Positions 25,389 through 34,290 of a stretch of 64,000 nt of DNA are shown here, piece by piece. The stretch is from contig JAKSZT010054334.1 of assembly GCA_026826555.1 (NCBI GenBank), positions 35,222,055 through 35,286,054 on the forward strand, given 5' to 3'. The first letter of the stretch is position 1, and each line of letters opens with the position of its first letter. The translations under genes were made by a program, and so were the position numbers. Below the pieces are notes generated by a model. The model searched no databases. It saw nothing but the letters and a program-made list of their open reading frames with translations, and was not told the origin of the DNA. This DNA comes from Tolypeutes matacus (lineage: Eukaryota; Chordata; Mammalia; Cingulata; Chlamyphoridae).

Positions 25389-25797
25389 GCTGCTGGGTAA
25401 ATTAGGTTTCCTCAGCAGATTCGCCTCTCCCCTCGGCCTGGCACTGCTTCAAGCCAGCTTATCTGCTCCCCAAAGCTATGAGGGGGTCCAGGAAGCCAAA
25501 TCGACCGTAAAGAATCCCCTCTCCGCCTTCTGTCAGAACCCTCCCTCTCTCGGAGAGTGCTCCCTCTCTCTGGCTTGACGGGGTTTGGGGCTTATCCCTG
25601 GGCAGCTAAGTAAATCAACTTCCTCACCAGATTTAACCCTGCCCTCTGCCGGGTGTTGATTCAATCTAGCTATTTTGTTTGCCCAAGCTGCAAGGGGTTC
25701 CAGGCAGCTAAATCCACAGAAAGGAAAGCTCTCTCACCCCTTTGCCAGAGCCCTCCCACCTCAGGGAATGCACCCTCTCACCGGGCCCTGTCACCGA
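25389..25797 (-). repeat. Two tandem 5'-UTR monomers (about 213 and 196 bp)
   Basis: Unit one starts at GCTGCTGGGTAAATTAGG (25,389) and unit two at GCAGCTAAGTAAATCAAC (25,602). They stay alignable throughout: TTTCCTCAGCAGATT against CTTCCTCACCAGATT; CTGCTCCCCAAAGCTATGAG against TTTGCCCAAGCTGCAAG; GGTCCAGGAAGCCAAATC against GTTCCAGGCAGCTAAATC; GTGCTCCCTCTCT against ATGCACCCTCTCA. A third partial start, GTTGCTGGGTGGG, follows at 25,798. This resembles the monomer-based promoters known from mouse L1, but the sequence is unrelated. Confidence 0.75.
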
Positions 25798-26048
25798 GTT
25801 GCTGGGTGGGAGTCATGGCTCAAACCGGGATTTTTTCCCCTGAAGATGGGGCTCAGCCATCTGTGTTAATCACCACAGGCAGGCTTAAAACTCACGAATC
25901 TCTACCGATCAGTGCATGCCGTTGATCTGCGCAGATAGATGTCCCAAGCTTCTCGTTCCATGCGCCCTCAGCACAGACCCCGGGACAGTATTCTGTCCAC
26001 AATCCGCCGTCCTCAGGGAGCTCTCAGCGAGTGCCCTCCTAAACCGAC

Positions 26049-26057
26049 GCCATCTTG
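26049..26057 (-). promoter_or_regulatory. YY1-like motif at the L1 5' end
   Basis: The minus strand reads CAAGATGGC within 13 bp of the element's 5' terminus. In human L1 a YY1 site of this core sits at the same place and fixes the transcription start. The motif and position are seen; the function is inferred. Confidence 0.7.
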
Positions 26058-26061
26058 TCTC

Positions 26062-26074
26062 TTCTAGAAGTTTT
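26062..26074. repeat. Right target-site duplication of the full-length L1
   Basis: TTCTAGAAGTTTT, exact copy of 16,747-16,759. To its right the interrupted older L1 resumes with AAGGTTTTAAATTTCACATG. Confidence 0.9.
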
Positions 26075-28131
26075 AAGGTTTTAAATTTCACATGTTTATT
26101 TGCAATCAAACTGGAATCTATTTTTGTGTATGTGAAAGCTGAAGATCAAGAATCAATTTTTTTCCTATATGGATATTCTACTGACTCAGCATCTTTTATT
26201 GAAAAGATCAGACTTTCCTCTCTACTTTGCAGTGCATATTTGTCCTAATCATATTAGTATATTTGCGAGTGTGTTTCTTGGTTTATTTCTTTATACTTGA
26301 GCCAAAACCATATTGTATTAATTCTGTAGTTTAAAAACAAATTTTGATACCAGCACTGTAAGTCATCAAGATTTGTTTTCCTTCAAGATTATATTAGTTT
26401 CTATTGGCCCTTTGTATTTCCATACACATTTTAGTGTCAGCTTAATTAAAAAAAAAAAAGATTTTGGAATTTTGATGGGATTGCATTTAATTTAGAAATC
26501 TCTTTAGAGAAAATTTGCATCTTTAAAAAATTTAGTCTTCCATTCAATGAACTTGCCATATCTCTTCAATGATGTAGTTATTTTAAAATTTCTTTCAATA
26601 ATATTTTGTGTTTTCTATATATAAATGTTATATAGCTTTTATTTAATATTTCTCCTAGATTTTTATATGCTTTATCAATGTTTTTATCACAAATTTATTT
26701 TCTAATTATTTTTTCATGCTCGTATATAAAATACAATTGATTTTTATATTAATCATGTAAGCACTGACTGCAAAATTTGTTTATTAATTTTAATATTATT
26801 TGTAATTTGAGGGAATTTTTATGTGAATTTGTGATATCCTAAATAATAAAAATTAGGTTTGGTTTTCCAATCCTTATACCTTTAATTTCTTTCTCTTACT
26901 TTATGTCACTTCTTAATACAACATGATAGAAGTAGTGATAATAGGCATCTTTGTCTTCATTCCAGTCTCAGTGTGGAAAGCTTAAATATTTTACTATTAG
27001 ATTTCGATGTTTCCTGTAGAATTTTTAGATACCTTTTTTCAAAATAGGGAAGTCTCTCCTATTCCTAATTTGCTATGTTTTAAAATAATTGTTTATTCAA
27101 TTTTATCATGTTTTTTCTATATCTACTGATAAGATCATATGGTATTTCTGTTTTATTCTGTCAATTTTGTGAATTACACTGGTTGAATTTTGAATATGAA
27201 ACCAGTCTTATATTTTTTTAATGCACCCAACCTGATTGTGAGGCATTAGGCTTTTTTATATATTGTTGCATCCAGTTTGTTAATATTATGTTTAAGATTT
27301 TAACATCTACCTTCGAGAGAGATTGTAATTTACTTTTCTTATAATGTTCTTGTCAAGTTTTGGTATCATGGTTATTCTGGTCTTATACAATGAGAAGGGA
27401 AGAGTTTCCTCTTTTTTTCATTCTACCAGAGAGTGTGTATACGGTTGGTAAAGATGCAGTGGTTTATCATTATGGTTTTAATTTCTTTTATAACTGTTTG
27501 GAAGAATTCACTGGCAGTGCCATCTGGGATGGGAGTTTTCTTATGTAAAGATATTTAATTACAGATTTAGTTTATTTAAAAGACATCATCTTCTGCATAT
27601 TTTCTATTTTTTCTTGTGCCAGATTTGGTAAGTTATGTTTTTCCAGAGATATTTCCACTTCACCCAAATTTTTAAATTTCTTTGCATGAAAGGATCTATA
27701 ATATGATTTTCCTTTTAATGTTTACAGTTATTATTAATGCCTCCCTTTACATTTCTGATATTGATCATTTCTATCTATTCTATTTCTTGATCAATTTTTC
27801 TAGGGGTTTATGAATTTTGCTAATCTTTCAAACAATTTTTAACTTTGTTTATTTTATCTATTAACTGTTCATTTTCTATTTCAAAAAGTCTGCTGTTATC
27901 TTTATTGTCATGTATTTAAACACACATGACTATTAGGTAACAAAGGACTTCATTGTTTTATACATTAAATAGTTATTTATAGGTATCCATGAATATATCC
28001 TGCCTGCTCCTCCTCATTCCTTTCTTTGTTTCATGAGAATTCTGCTTGAAGAATTCCTTTAGTCTTACTTATAAAGTGACAAATTCATTCAGTTGTTGTT
28101 GTCTAAGACTGAATTTTACTTTTGTTGTTTG
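26075..28131 (-). mobile_element. Old L1 #1, ORF2 part
   Basis: Antisense ORF2 in the order expected for continuation from 16,759: the ATATGGATATTCTACTGACT region, TTTTGATGGGATTGCATTTA (26,468), the RT region (26,940-27,560, including AATAGGCATCTTTGTCTTCA and TCACTGGCAGTGCCATCTGG), then CAATTTTTCTAGGGGTTTAT (27,792). A shortened join near 27,930-28,060 shows an internal deletion of much of the endonuclease region. It ends at CTTTTGTTGTTTG (28,119-28,131), where another insertion begins. Confidence 0.85.
28119..28131. repeat. Left flanking 13-bp repeat of the L1 5'-UTR insertion
   Basis: CTTTTGTTGTTTG, identical to 29,861-29,873. Removing the DNA between the two copies restores a continuous older L1 sequence (GAATTTTACTTTTGTTGTTT, then GAAGGATATTTTTACG). 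Confidence 0.8.
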
Positions 28132-29860
28132 GTTTCAGTTTGACACTTCATTCCTCTTACTCTATTTCCTTGTTGTTGTCTATGTTCCCTTGAAAGAAAA
28201 AAATTAGGACCAAAGAAAAGGAAAGAGATAGGAAGAGAAAAAGAAAAATAGTAATAATAATAGTAAAAGGTATGAGAGGAACCATACAAGACCTAAGAAA
28301 TTGAAAAATTAACATGAGTAAGAAGCACAGAGGAATAACATTAGAAAAGTGGAATAGAAAAAATGAAACAAGAAACAGAATAGAGAAAAAGATACAGAAT
28401 GAATTAAAGAAGAGGGGAAAGAAAATAGGAAAGAGAGAAAGAAGAAAGTAAAAAAAAAGTAAACAGAAAAAAGGAGAGAGAAAGAAATAAAAACAAGAAA
28501 AATTGGAAAGCAAATAAAAGAAGTGGAATGAAAGAAAAACAACAGAAAGTAGAAGATATAAAGATGAAGGAGAGAAAAGAAATAACATAGGTAGAGTAAA
28601 TGAGTAAACAAAAGACATAAAGAAAATAAAAAAGGAAAACAAACAAGCAGAGAAACAAAGAGGAAACACAAGAAACAAGAAACAAGACAGCAGCGACTCA
28701 TTTAAAAACAGAGACAGGAATAAATAAATAAAAAGAGCAAAAATAAACAAAGAAACAGCATTCTCTCTTAGACCCCTAAGGATCTTCTCAGGCTGCTGGT
28801 GTTCATCAATCACCCTGAAGCCTGCCCTCTGCAGGTTTTGAACCAGATTTTAGTGAGTACAATAAGGGAAATTTTTAAAAGAGGAATTTTTTTTTTTTTT
28901 TTTTTTAATAAGAGTTCCAAGGAAAGCTAATGCAATGAGAATGTCTATATGCTCCTTGTCATAAGTTTCAACTGGATGCCTGCTAACCTGGTGGATCACT
29001 TTTCAAGAAAGAGCCAAGAATCAAACCAGGGACCTTGTAGACACTAGGCCAGAATTCTTCCACTGAGCTATTCTGCCTCCTTGGGTTAACTAGCCTTTCA
29101 GAAGGCTATCCACCCCTTTTCCCTTGGGCAGGTTAGATTCCCTGCAGTCCACTGGAGTCCTGCTTATCATCCACTCATCTCTGCCTCCTCTCTGATATAA
29201 TTCTTCCCTTTACCTAGGTGGCTGAGAATGACTACTTCCCTTAGGAGATCTCCCTACCCTCTCCCTTCCGATATTCAAGAGGGGCCCAGCTGGCTAAACT
29301 CATGGCAAAGAAATCACTCTCCACCCTCTTAGACCCCTCTTCCTCACAGGAATCTGCTGTCACACTCCTGTTTGGAGCAGGGGGCCAGGGGCTCCACCTA
29401 GTCTATCTGCCCTGAGGGCAGGATATGTGTGCTGCTTCCAGCCACCAAGGCAAGCAACCCATGATTTCCCCCTTGGCTTCCCTGTCTGTCCAGTACCCTC
29501 CTAGATGACTCAGAGCACCTTCCCGTTCTATATATATATCCAAAGGAGCTGGCAAGGAGGAAGGCGTCTGCTAGCCTCTCAATTAGATAGGATTCGCCAG
29601 GAGTTTTACCCTCTCTTAATATCTCGGAGGTGGGGGAGGGGAGCCCTTTCTGGTGGCCAGGAGGTTTAATAACTCACAATTAGTTGTTTTGGCTTCTTTG
29701 GCTCTTTGACCCTCACTCTCCTGGAAATAGTGAAGCCATATCCTGGCTTGCCGTACCCCAAAGCAGGTCCCCAAGGCAGCCTCTGGCTCTTTGTCCACGG
29801 TTTTAGTGAGAGCTGAACCTCATCTGCCTAACCCATCAGCCATGTTCCCCTTGATTCCTG
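28132..29860 (-). mobile_element. L1 insertion consisting of 5' UTR only
   Basis: Homologous to 24,338-26,061 of the full-length L1 in the same orientation. Shared landmarks are TTTGACACTT then CTATTTCCTTG at the left, the purine-rich tract (28,190-28,760), GATCTTCTCAGGCTGCTGG against GATCCTCTCAGCCTGCTTG, a monomer-like GGGGCCCAGCTGGCTAAACT block, and a 5' end whose minus strand reads GGGGAACATGGCTG. No ORF1, ORF2, 3' UTR or poly-A is present between the 13-bp flanking repeats. A SINE is nested at 28,887-29,080. The frames at 28,157-28,813 are antisense readings of the purine tract, not genes. Confidence 0.7.
28887..29080 (-). mobile_element. tRNA-derived SINE, DAS-like
   Basis: Left end is 20 Ts (28,887-28,906), the antisense poly-A. 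The right end is a tRNA-like head: on the minus strand it begins GGAGGCAGAATAGCTCAGTG with a perfect-looking A box (TAGCTCAGTGG) and carries the B box GGTTTGATTC. The A box resembles tRNA-Ala. About 194 bp. It lies inside the L1 5' UTR insertion and so is younger than it. Confidence 0.85.
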
Positions 29861-29873
29861 CTTTTGTTGTTTG
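29861..29873. repeat. Right flanking 13-bp repeat of the L1 5'-UTR insertion
   Basis: CTTTTGTTGTTTG, exact copy of 28,119-28,131, followed by AAGGATATT of the older L1. Confidence 0.8.
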
Positions 29874-30133
29874 AAGGATATTTTTACGATATAGAAATTT
29901 TAATTGCAGTTATTTTATTTTCACATACTAAGGTGTCATTTCATTGTCTTCACTGCCTTGATTTCTGTGGAGACTTTTGCTGTCACTATTGCTGTTGCTG
30001 CTTTGAAGGCAATGCGTTTGTCTTCTCTAGTTTTTAGATTATTTTCTTTTTGCTGAGTTTTCAGACATTCTAGATAGGGCTTTGATCTTTTTTTATTACA
30101 TCAAATTGGGGTTCATAGAATGTATATCTGTGA
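29874..30133 (-). mobile_element. Old L1 #1, inter-ORF / ORF1 part
   Basis: Resumes the antisense older L1: AAGGATATTTTTACGATATA, CTTCACTGCCTTGATTTCTG and GACTTTTGCTGTCACTATTG match the segment seen at 23,390-23,560 in the full-length element. It ends at the SINE target site CTTAATGTCTTTTTT. Confidence 0.75.
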
Positions 30134-30248
30134 CTTAATGTCTTTTTTCTTTAAGGTACCGTGGCTTGGGATTGGACCTGGGGCCTCATATGTGGGAAGC
30201 CAGCACTCAGTCACTGAGCTACATTGGCTTCCCCTTGATGTCTTTTTT
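30134..30248 (-). mobile_element. Short DAS-like SINE with 15-bp target duplications
   Basis: The SINE body is 30,149-30,233 (85 bp), a tRNA-like unit with antisense B box GGATTGGACCTGGG and antisense A box CACTGAGCTACAT. It is flanked by CTTAATGTCTTTTTT (30,134-30,148) and CTTGATGTCTTTTTT (30,234-30,248), one mismatch in 15. Its orientation is minus. Confidence 0.85.
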
Positions 30249-31001
30249 TATTAGAGAAGTTGTGGGTTTACAGAACAATCATACATAAAATACAGAATTC
30301 CTATATACCATCCTATTATTAACACCTCACATTGAAGTACATTTTTAACAATGGATGAAAGCAAATTTTTATAATTCTACTAGCAACTATAGTCCATGCT
30401 TTAACTTAGGCTTTACTGTTTATGTATTACAAAGCCACAGTAATCAAAACAGCATGGTAATGGCACAAGGACAAACACAGAGACCAATGTAATCAAATGA
30501 CAGCTCAGAAATCAACTCTCACATTTATGGTAAACTGATTTTTGGCAAGGGGGCAAAGACTACTCAATTAGGAAAGAAGTGTCTTCAACAAATGGTGCTG
30601 GGAAAACTGGATCTTCATTTGCAAAAGAATGAAAGTTACTCTCTACCTCAAGCCTTATACAAAAATCAACTCAAAATGGAACAAATACCTAAATATAAGA
30701 GCCAGAACTATTAAATGCCTGGAAGAAAACATAGGGAAGTCTCTTCAGGACACTGTGTTAGGCATTTGTCTCTTAGACTTTCCACCCAAAGCACAAGCAA
30801 CAAGAAATAGACAAATGGGACTTCATCAAATTTTTTAAAAAATGCGCCAAAATGGAATTTATCATCATGAAAGTAAAACAACAATCTACATAATGGAAGA
30901 ACATATTTGGAAATCACACATCAGATAAGGGTTTAATATCCAGAATATATAAAGAAATGTTTCAATTCAACAACAAAAAGACAAACTAATTAAAAATTGG
31001 G
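30249..31001. mobile_element. 5'-inverted L1 (twin-priming type)
   Basis: The left part (30,249 to about 30,420) is an L1 3' end on the minus strand (AGAAGTTGTGGGTTTACAGA, ACTATAGTCCATGCTTTAAC). The right part (about 30,421-31,001) is ORF2 on the plus strand (ACAAAGCCACAGTAATCAAA, CAACAAATGGTGCTGGGAAA), giving the ORF2-like frame LYLKPYTKINSKWNKYLNIR near 30,640. Opposed halves joined head-on with the 3' end intact are the signature of twin priming. Right flank CTTGATATATTTT (31,002-31,014) resembles the left flank CTTGATGTCTTTT. Confidence 0.8.
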
Positions 31002-31008
31002 CTTGATA

Positions 31009-31210
31009 TATTTTGTCAGTTTTAAAAATTTATCATCTATCTTTTTATATTGCCTTGTTGCATTTTATGCATCTCTCATTTTTTTATATGGTTACATTAG
31101 ACCATTCCACAATGTTCCATATGTTTCTTACACCATTTTTAATCTTATTATCTTTCCTTTCTTCAATTTATATATGCTTTTTTTTTTTTGGTTTATTGTT
31201 TTAAAATTGA
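31009..31210 (-). mobile_element. Old L1 #1, continuation
   Basis: GTCAGTTTTAAAAATTTATC, ATTAGACCATTCCACAATGT and CCATATGTTTCTTACACC are the antisense L1 segment that follows the sequence interrupted at 30,133. A T10 run lies near 31,180. Confidence 0.7.
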
Positions 31211-31371
31211 ACTAATGCACTGAATTGGATTGGCAATCTGAGTCACACAAATCAGAGAGCCTATCCAGCCAGTATCAAGCTTTACTAGTGATCTCAAGAA
31301 TACAGGCAATAATTAGACTCAGATGAAGCAGGGAGAGTTCAATGATATTCCCAGCAGGGGGTTGAAAGGTG

Positions 31372-32129
31372 ATCTACTGAAAGATATGTTCCCTGGAACC
31401 TGTGAATGTGAACTTATTTGGAAAAAGGGTCTTTGCAAATGTAATCAAGTTAAGGGTCGTGAAACAAGATCATCCTGGGTAATCCAATGACAGTGTCTTT
31501 CTAACAGGCAGAAGAAGAAAACGTATAGAGAAGGTCATGTTATGATGGAGGCAGAGATTGGGGTGACGCAGCCAAAAGGAATGCCACGAGTCCTGAGAAG
31601 CTGGAAGAGGTAAGGAATGATTCTCTCATCAAGCCTCTAAATAAGGGGTTCTTAACCCCATTGCCAGTCAGGTGAAAACCATGGACCCCTTCTCAGAATA
31701 TAGCGGCAGATAGTTTTATGACACTCAACTAGCGTCAGGTCTAACAACTACTGTAATTTCGAGGTATGGGTGAGCATAAGTGATTTTTCAAGATATGCAA
31801 CAACTAATGTGATATGAACTGAATATTCTATAATTTATTGCATACATTCATATGTGAAGGAAATGCTAGATTTCAGTTAGAGCTCGAGAAAATAAAGCTA
31901 ATAAGTTGATTTTTTTCAATTCAAGCTCACAGACTCCTTGAAATCTTTCCACAGGCCCCTGGAGAGTCTATGGACCCCTGGTTAAGAACCCCTGCTCTAA
32001 ATGGAGTGTAGCCCTGCTGACATCTTAATTTCAATATCTGGCCCCCAGAACTGTGAGAAAAAATTTCAGTTGTTTTAAGCCACCCAGTTTGTGGTAATTT
32101 TTTTTTGTAGCCCTAGGAAACCAATATAG
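31372..32129 (+). mobile_element. MLT1-like LTR containing a hAT insertion
   Basis: LTR parts are 31,372-31,642 and 31,995-32,129. Landmarks: CCTGGAACCTGTGAATGTGA, TTGCAAATGTAATCAAGTTA, AGCCCTGCTGACATCTTAAT and, at the 3' end, TTTTAAGCCACCCAGTTTGT and GCCCTAGGAAACCAATA. These match a widespread mammalian MaLR/MLT-like LTR. The exact subfamily is not settled. Confidence 0.7.
31643..31994. mobile_element. hAT-type non-autonomous transposon with 8-bp TSD
   Basis: Left end AAGGGGTTCTTAACC and right end GGTTAAGAACCCCTG are inverted repeats differing only at the outermost base. The element is flanked by CTCTAAAT at 31,635-31,642 and 31,995-32,002, an exact 8-bp duplication as hAT transposases make. 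352 bp, no transposase frame. Subterminal repeats CATGGACCCCTTCTC and TATGGACCCCTGG are also inverted or shared. It sits inside the LTR above. Confidence 0.9.
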
Positions 32130-32391
32130 TCCCAATTGATTATGGCTCCTTACTGCATTAGACATGGCCCTCTGGCTCAGAATAAATAGTCTCTAAGTAA
32201 GATTCATGGGGTTCCTCACACAGTAAGAAGCAGTTAAATTGTGAGATTTGTGCATTTTCTACATCATAGTAGTATTGCTACATGCCACTCTTATGGAGCC
32301 ATACATCATAGATCCTGATTTCAATCTATTATAGTTTAACAAGGACATCCTGCTAAGTGCATCTCAGAGATAAAGTCTCTTATTTTCCTTC

Positions 32392-33749
32392 TGTTTTGGT
32401 TTGCCAAAGGGCTGCCAATGCCAAGTACCAGAAATGGGTTGGCTTTTATAAAGGGGATTTATTTGGGGTTAAACCTTACAGTTCCAAGGCCATGAAAAGT
32501 CCAAATTGAGGCACCATAAGATGAGTTTCTCATCAAAATCAGCTACTGTTGATACTATTGTCCTTACATGTGGCAAACCAAGATGGCCACTGATCTCGCC
32601 ACCTTCCCCTCTGCACTCACCGTCTCTCAGAGCCCAGCTCTTAGAACTTAGCTGTGAGCAGCCCGGCATAGGGCTTATCTCTTTCTGAGCCACCTCTATC
32701 AGTCTTGGCTGCTCCACTTTCTTCCCAAGTTCAGCTGAAAGCTATCAGGCATATAGCAGGACTCATCTCCTCTTGAGGGGCTCCATGAGCCCAGCCTCTT
32801 GGGAGCTTCATGCTTAAGCAATCCTCTATTCCTCTCTCACATGACAGGATCAAAAATGGCAGTTCCTTTTTCTGTGTCTGTGCCTGTCTCCCTCTATGTC
32901 TCCATTTATATCAGACCCAGCCAGAGGGCAGAGACCTACGCTGGCTCATACCTCACTGAAGGAGTCCAATCAAAAGTGCTAAAGTGATCTCATCAACTAG
33001 TCTAACTAAAAGACCCTGTAGCAGTTTGATATTGTTTATGAATTCCAATAAGAGAGATTATGTTTGTAAACTGGTCTGTTCCTCTGGGCATGATACCCTT
33101 TGATTTTATTAGATTCAGCTGAGATATCTTTGATTAAATTATGTTACGATTTGGACTTTGATTCAACCATGTCAATAGGGTATAACCCAGTTTAAGTCCC
33201 TGCCTCCTTGGTGGGCTATATAAATGGACAGTAATTCAAGAAGACACACAGAAGACGGCACAGGAAGAAAGAGAGCTCCATAAACACAGCAGAGGAAAAA
33301 ACTTTGATCCTGGGGCCCCAGGAAGAGAGATGAAGCATTTGCCTGATAGTTTGCAGCTGAGGAGAACAGAGCAGCTGAGCTGAGGAAGGCCAGAAATAAA
33401 CAAACCCTATGCCAGCCTACAGCTGAGATCAGAAGAAGCTGGGACCACGGATCCTTAAGAGGAAGAAGGAAGGAGAGACCAGGCTCGCCATCTTACTTCA
33501 ACACATGGCAACAGACTTGGGTGAGAAAGTACCTCTTATGGTACCTTGAGTTGGACTCTTTAGGGCCTTGTAATGTAAGCTTTTACCCCAAATAAGCACT
33601 CTTTATAAAAACCAACAAATTTTCTGGTACTTTGCATCAGCACCCTTTGCTGACTAATACAGATCCTCAACAGAATTTAGTATAATCAAAGTAACAGATT
33701 ATACTAATCTATCTCTTTCTGGGATTCATAAAATAATCTGAAGCTGCCA
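32392..33749 (-). mobile_element. MaLR-type LTR split by a related LTR
   Basis: Two parts, 32,392-33,016 and 33,662-33,749. Reads as the reverse complement of the xenarthran LTR family: TGTTTTGGTTTGCCAAAGGG at the left and TTTCTGGGATTCATAAAATA at the right. The uninterrupted sister copy at 60,376-61,046 aligns across the break, which proves the internal 645 bp came later. Confidence 0.85.
33017..33661 (+). mobile_element. MaLR-type LTR nested in an LTR
   Basis: Begins TGTAGCAGTTTGATATTG and ends GCTGACTAATACA. Same family as 14,043-14,610, but with TTCCTCTGGGCATGATACCC and a longer central part. Flanks are GACCC (33,012-33,016) and GATCC (33,662-33,666), a 5-bp target duplication with one mismatch, as expected for this ERV class. 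A TATAAAT-like sequence (33,220) may be the LTR promoter. Confidence 0.88.
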
Positions 33750-33779
33750 TACATATATTATTGGTCCGTCTTACCAGAG

Positions 33780-34290
33780 GAGGTCCAATTGTCAAAGAGG
33801 TTAGATATGGCTGCTTTGCTCCTTTTCTTTTCCCTAGAGAATCCCACCCTCACTTTCTACATACCCATCTATGAGAAATTGAATTGCTCACAGGCCAGCT
33901 GTTCTATCTCCTTCTTCCCAGTTCACTAATTCTCTGCTTAACTACATCTTTTCTGCTGTTATAGCACTCTGTTTTGCTTTACCATTACTTTATTGTTCTG
34001 TTCTAAAATTTCTATTTGTTTGCTTTTTCATAGATTCTTGTTGTCTGCTGAAATACTTTATTTTGCCATCTAAATTCTGAAGCATTTTAATGAATTAATC
34101 TAATGTTGGGATAATCTTTAAATCTGTTTCTATTTTCTGTTGTTTTCCATTAAATATTCTGATAAGTTTAGTAAAGTTTTTATTGAGCGATAGAAATTGT
34201 TTATGAACTTTCTTAGATATATAGATTTATGATATATTCTCCATGCAAAATTTACTTCTGGCAAACAATTGGAATAAAGGTACTTTCACC
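33780..34290 (-). mobile_element. Old L1, ORF1 / 5' region fragment
   Basis: CCCAGTTCACTAATTCTCTG, then TTTCTATTTGTTTGC and TCTGCTGAAATACTTTATTT are the antisense of the ORF1 region in older mammalian L1s. It follows in order from the segment ending at 31,210, so it is probably the same old L1 #1 continued past the LTR cluster. Confidence 0.6.

Larger units (their letters stand above)
16760..26061 (-). mobile_element. Full-length L1 (composite 3' end), inserted in older L1
   Basis: A 9.3 kb minus-strand block between 13-bp direct repeats. In sense order it contains a 5' UTR (26,061-24,281), ORF1 (about 24,280-23,290), ORF2 (about 23,220-19,814), and a very long 3' region (19,813-16,760). Its extreme 5' end reads GAGACAAGATGGCGTCGG, the usual L1 start with a YY1-type motif. 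Both ORFs have frameshifts, so it cannot move by itself. The length exceeds a typical 6-7.5 kb L1 because the 3' region holds two different L1 3' ends. The outer one (16,760-18,640) may be a second L1 that landed in the first one's poly-A tail. Confidence 0.85.
24281..26061 (-). promoter_or_regulatory. L1 5' UTR / internal promoter
   Basis: About 1.8 kb between ORF1 and the L1 start. The ORF1-proximal part (24,350-25,000) is a purine-rich tract on the plus strand with a (TA)n run at 24,584-24,606. The distal part (25,200-26,061) is much richer in G+C than the surroundings and holds two tandem monomers (25,389-25,797). The 28,132-29,860 insertion is homologous to nearly this whole segment. Internal promoter activity is known for L1 5' UTRs and is inferred here, not shown. 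Confidence 0.8.

Noticed and set aside
28157..28813. 218-residue minus-strand open frame, rich in F, L and S
   Set aside because: It is the antisense of a purine-rich tract in the L1 5' UTR insertion, and the homologous tract at 24,350-25,000 is interrupted. The hydrophobic composition comes from TTT/CTT/TCT codons, not from a membrane protein.
28990..29080. Possible tRNA gene with good A and B boxes
   Set aside because: The acceptor stem does not pair properly, the B box has changed, and it is followed by a SINE body and a 20-base A tail. It is a SINE head, not a tRNA gene.
33215..33235. TATA-like sequence as a host gene promoter
   Set aside because: It sits inside the nested LTR at the usual place for an LTR promoter, and no downstream gene is visible.
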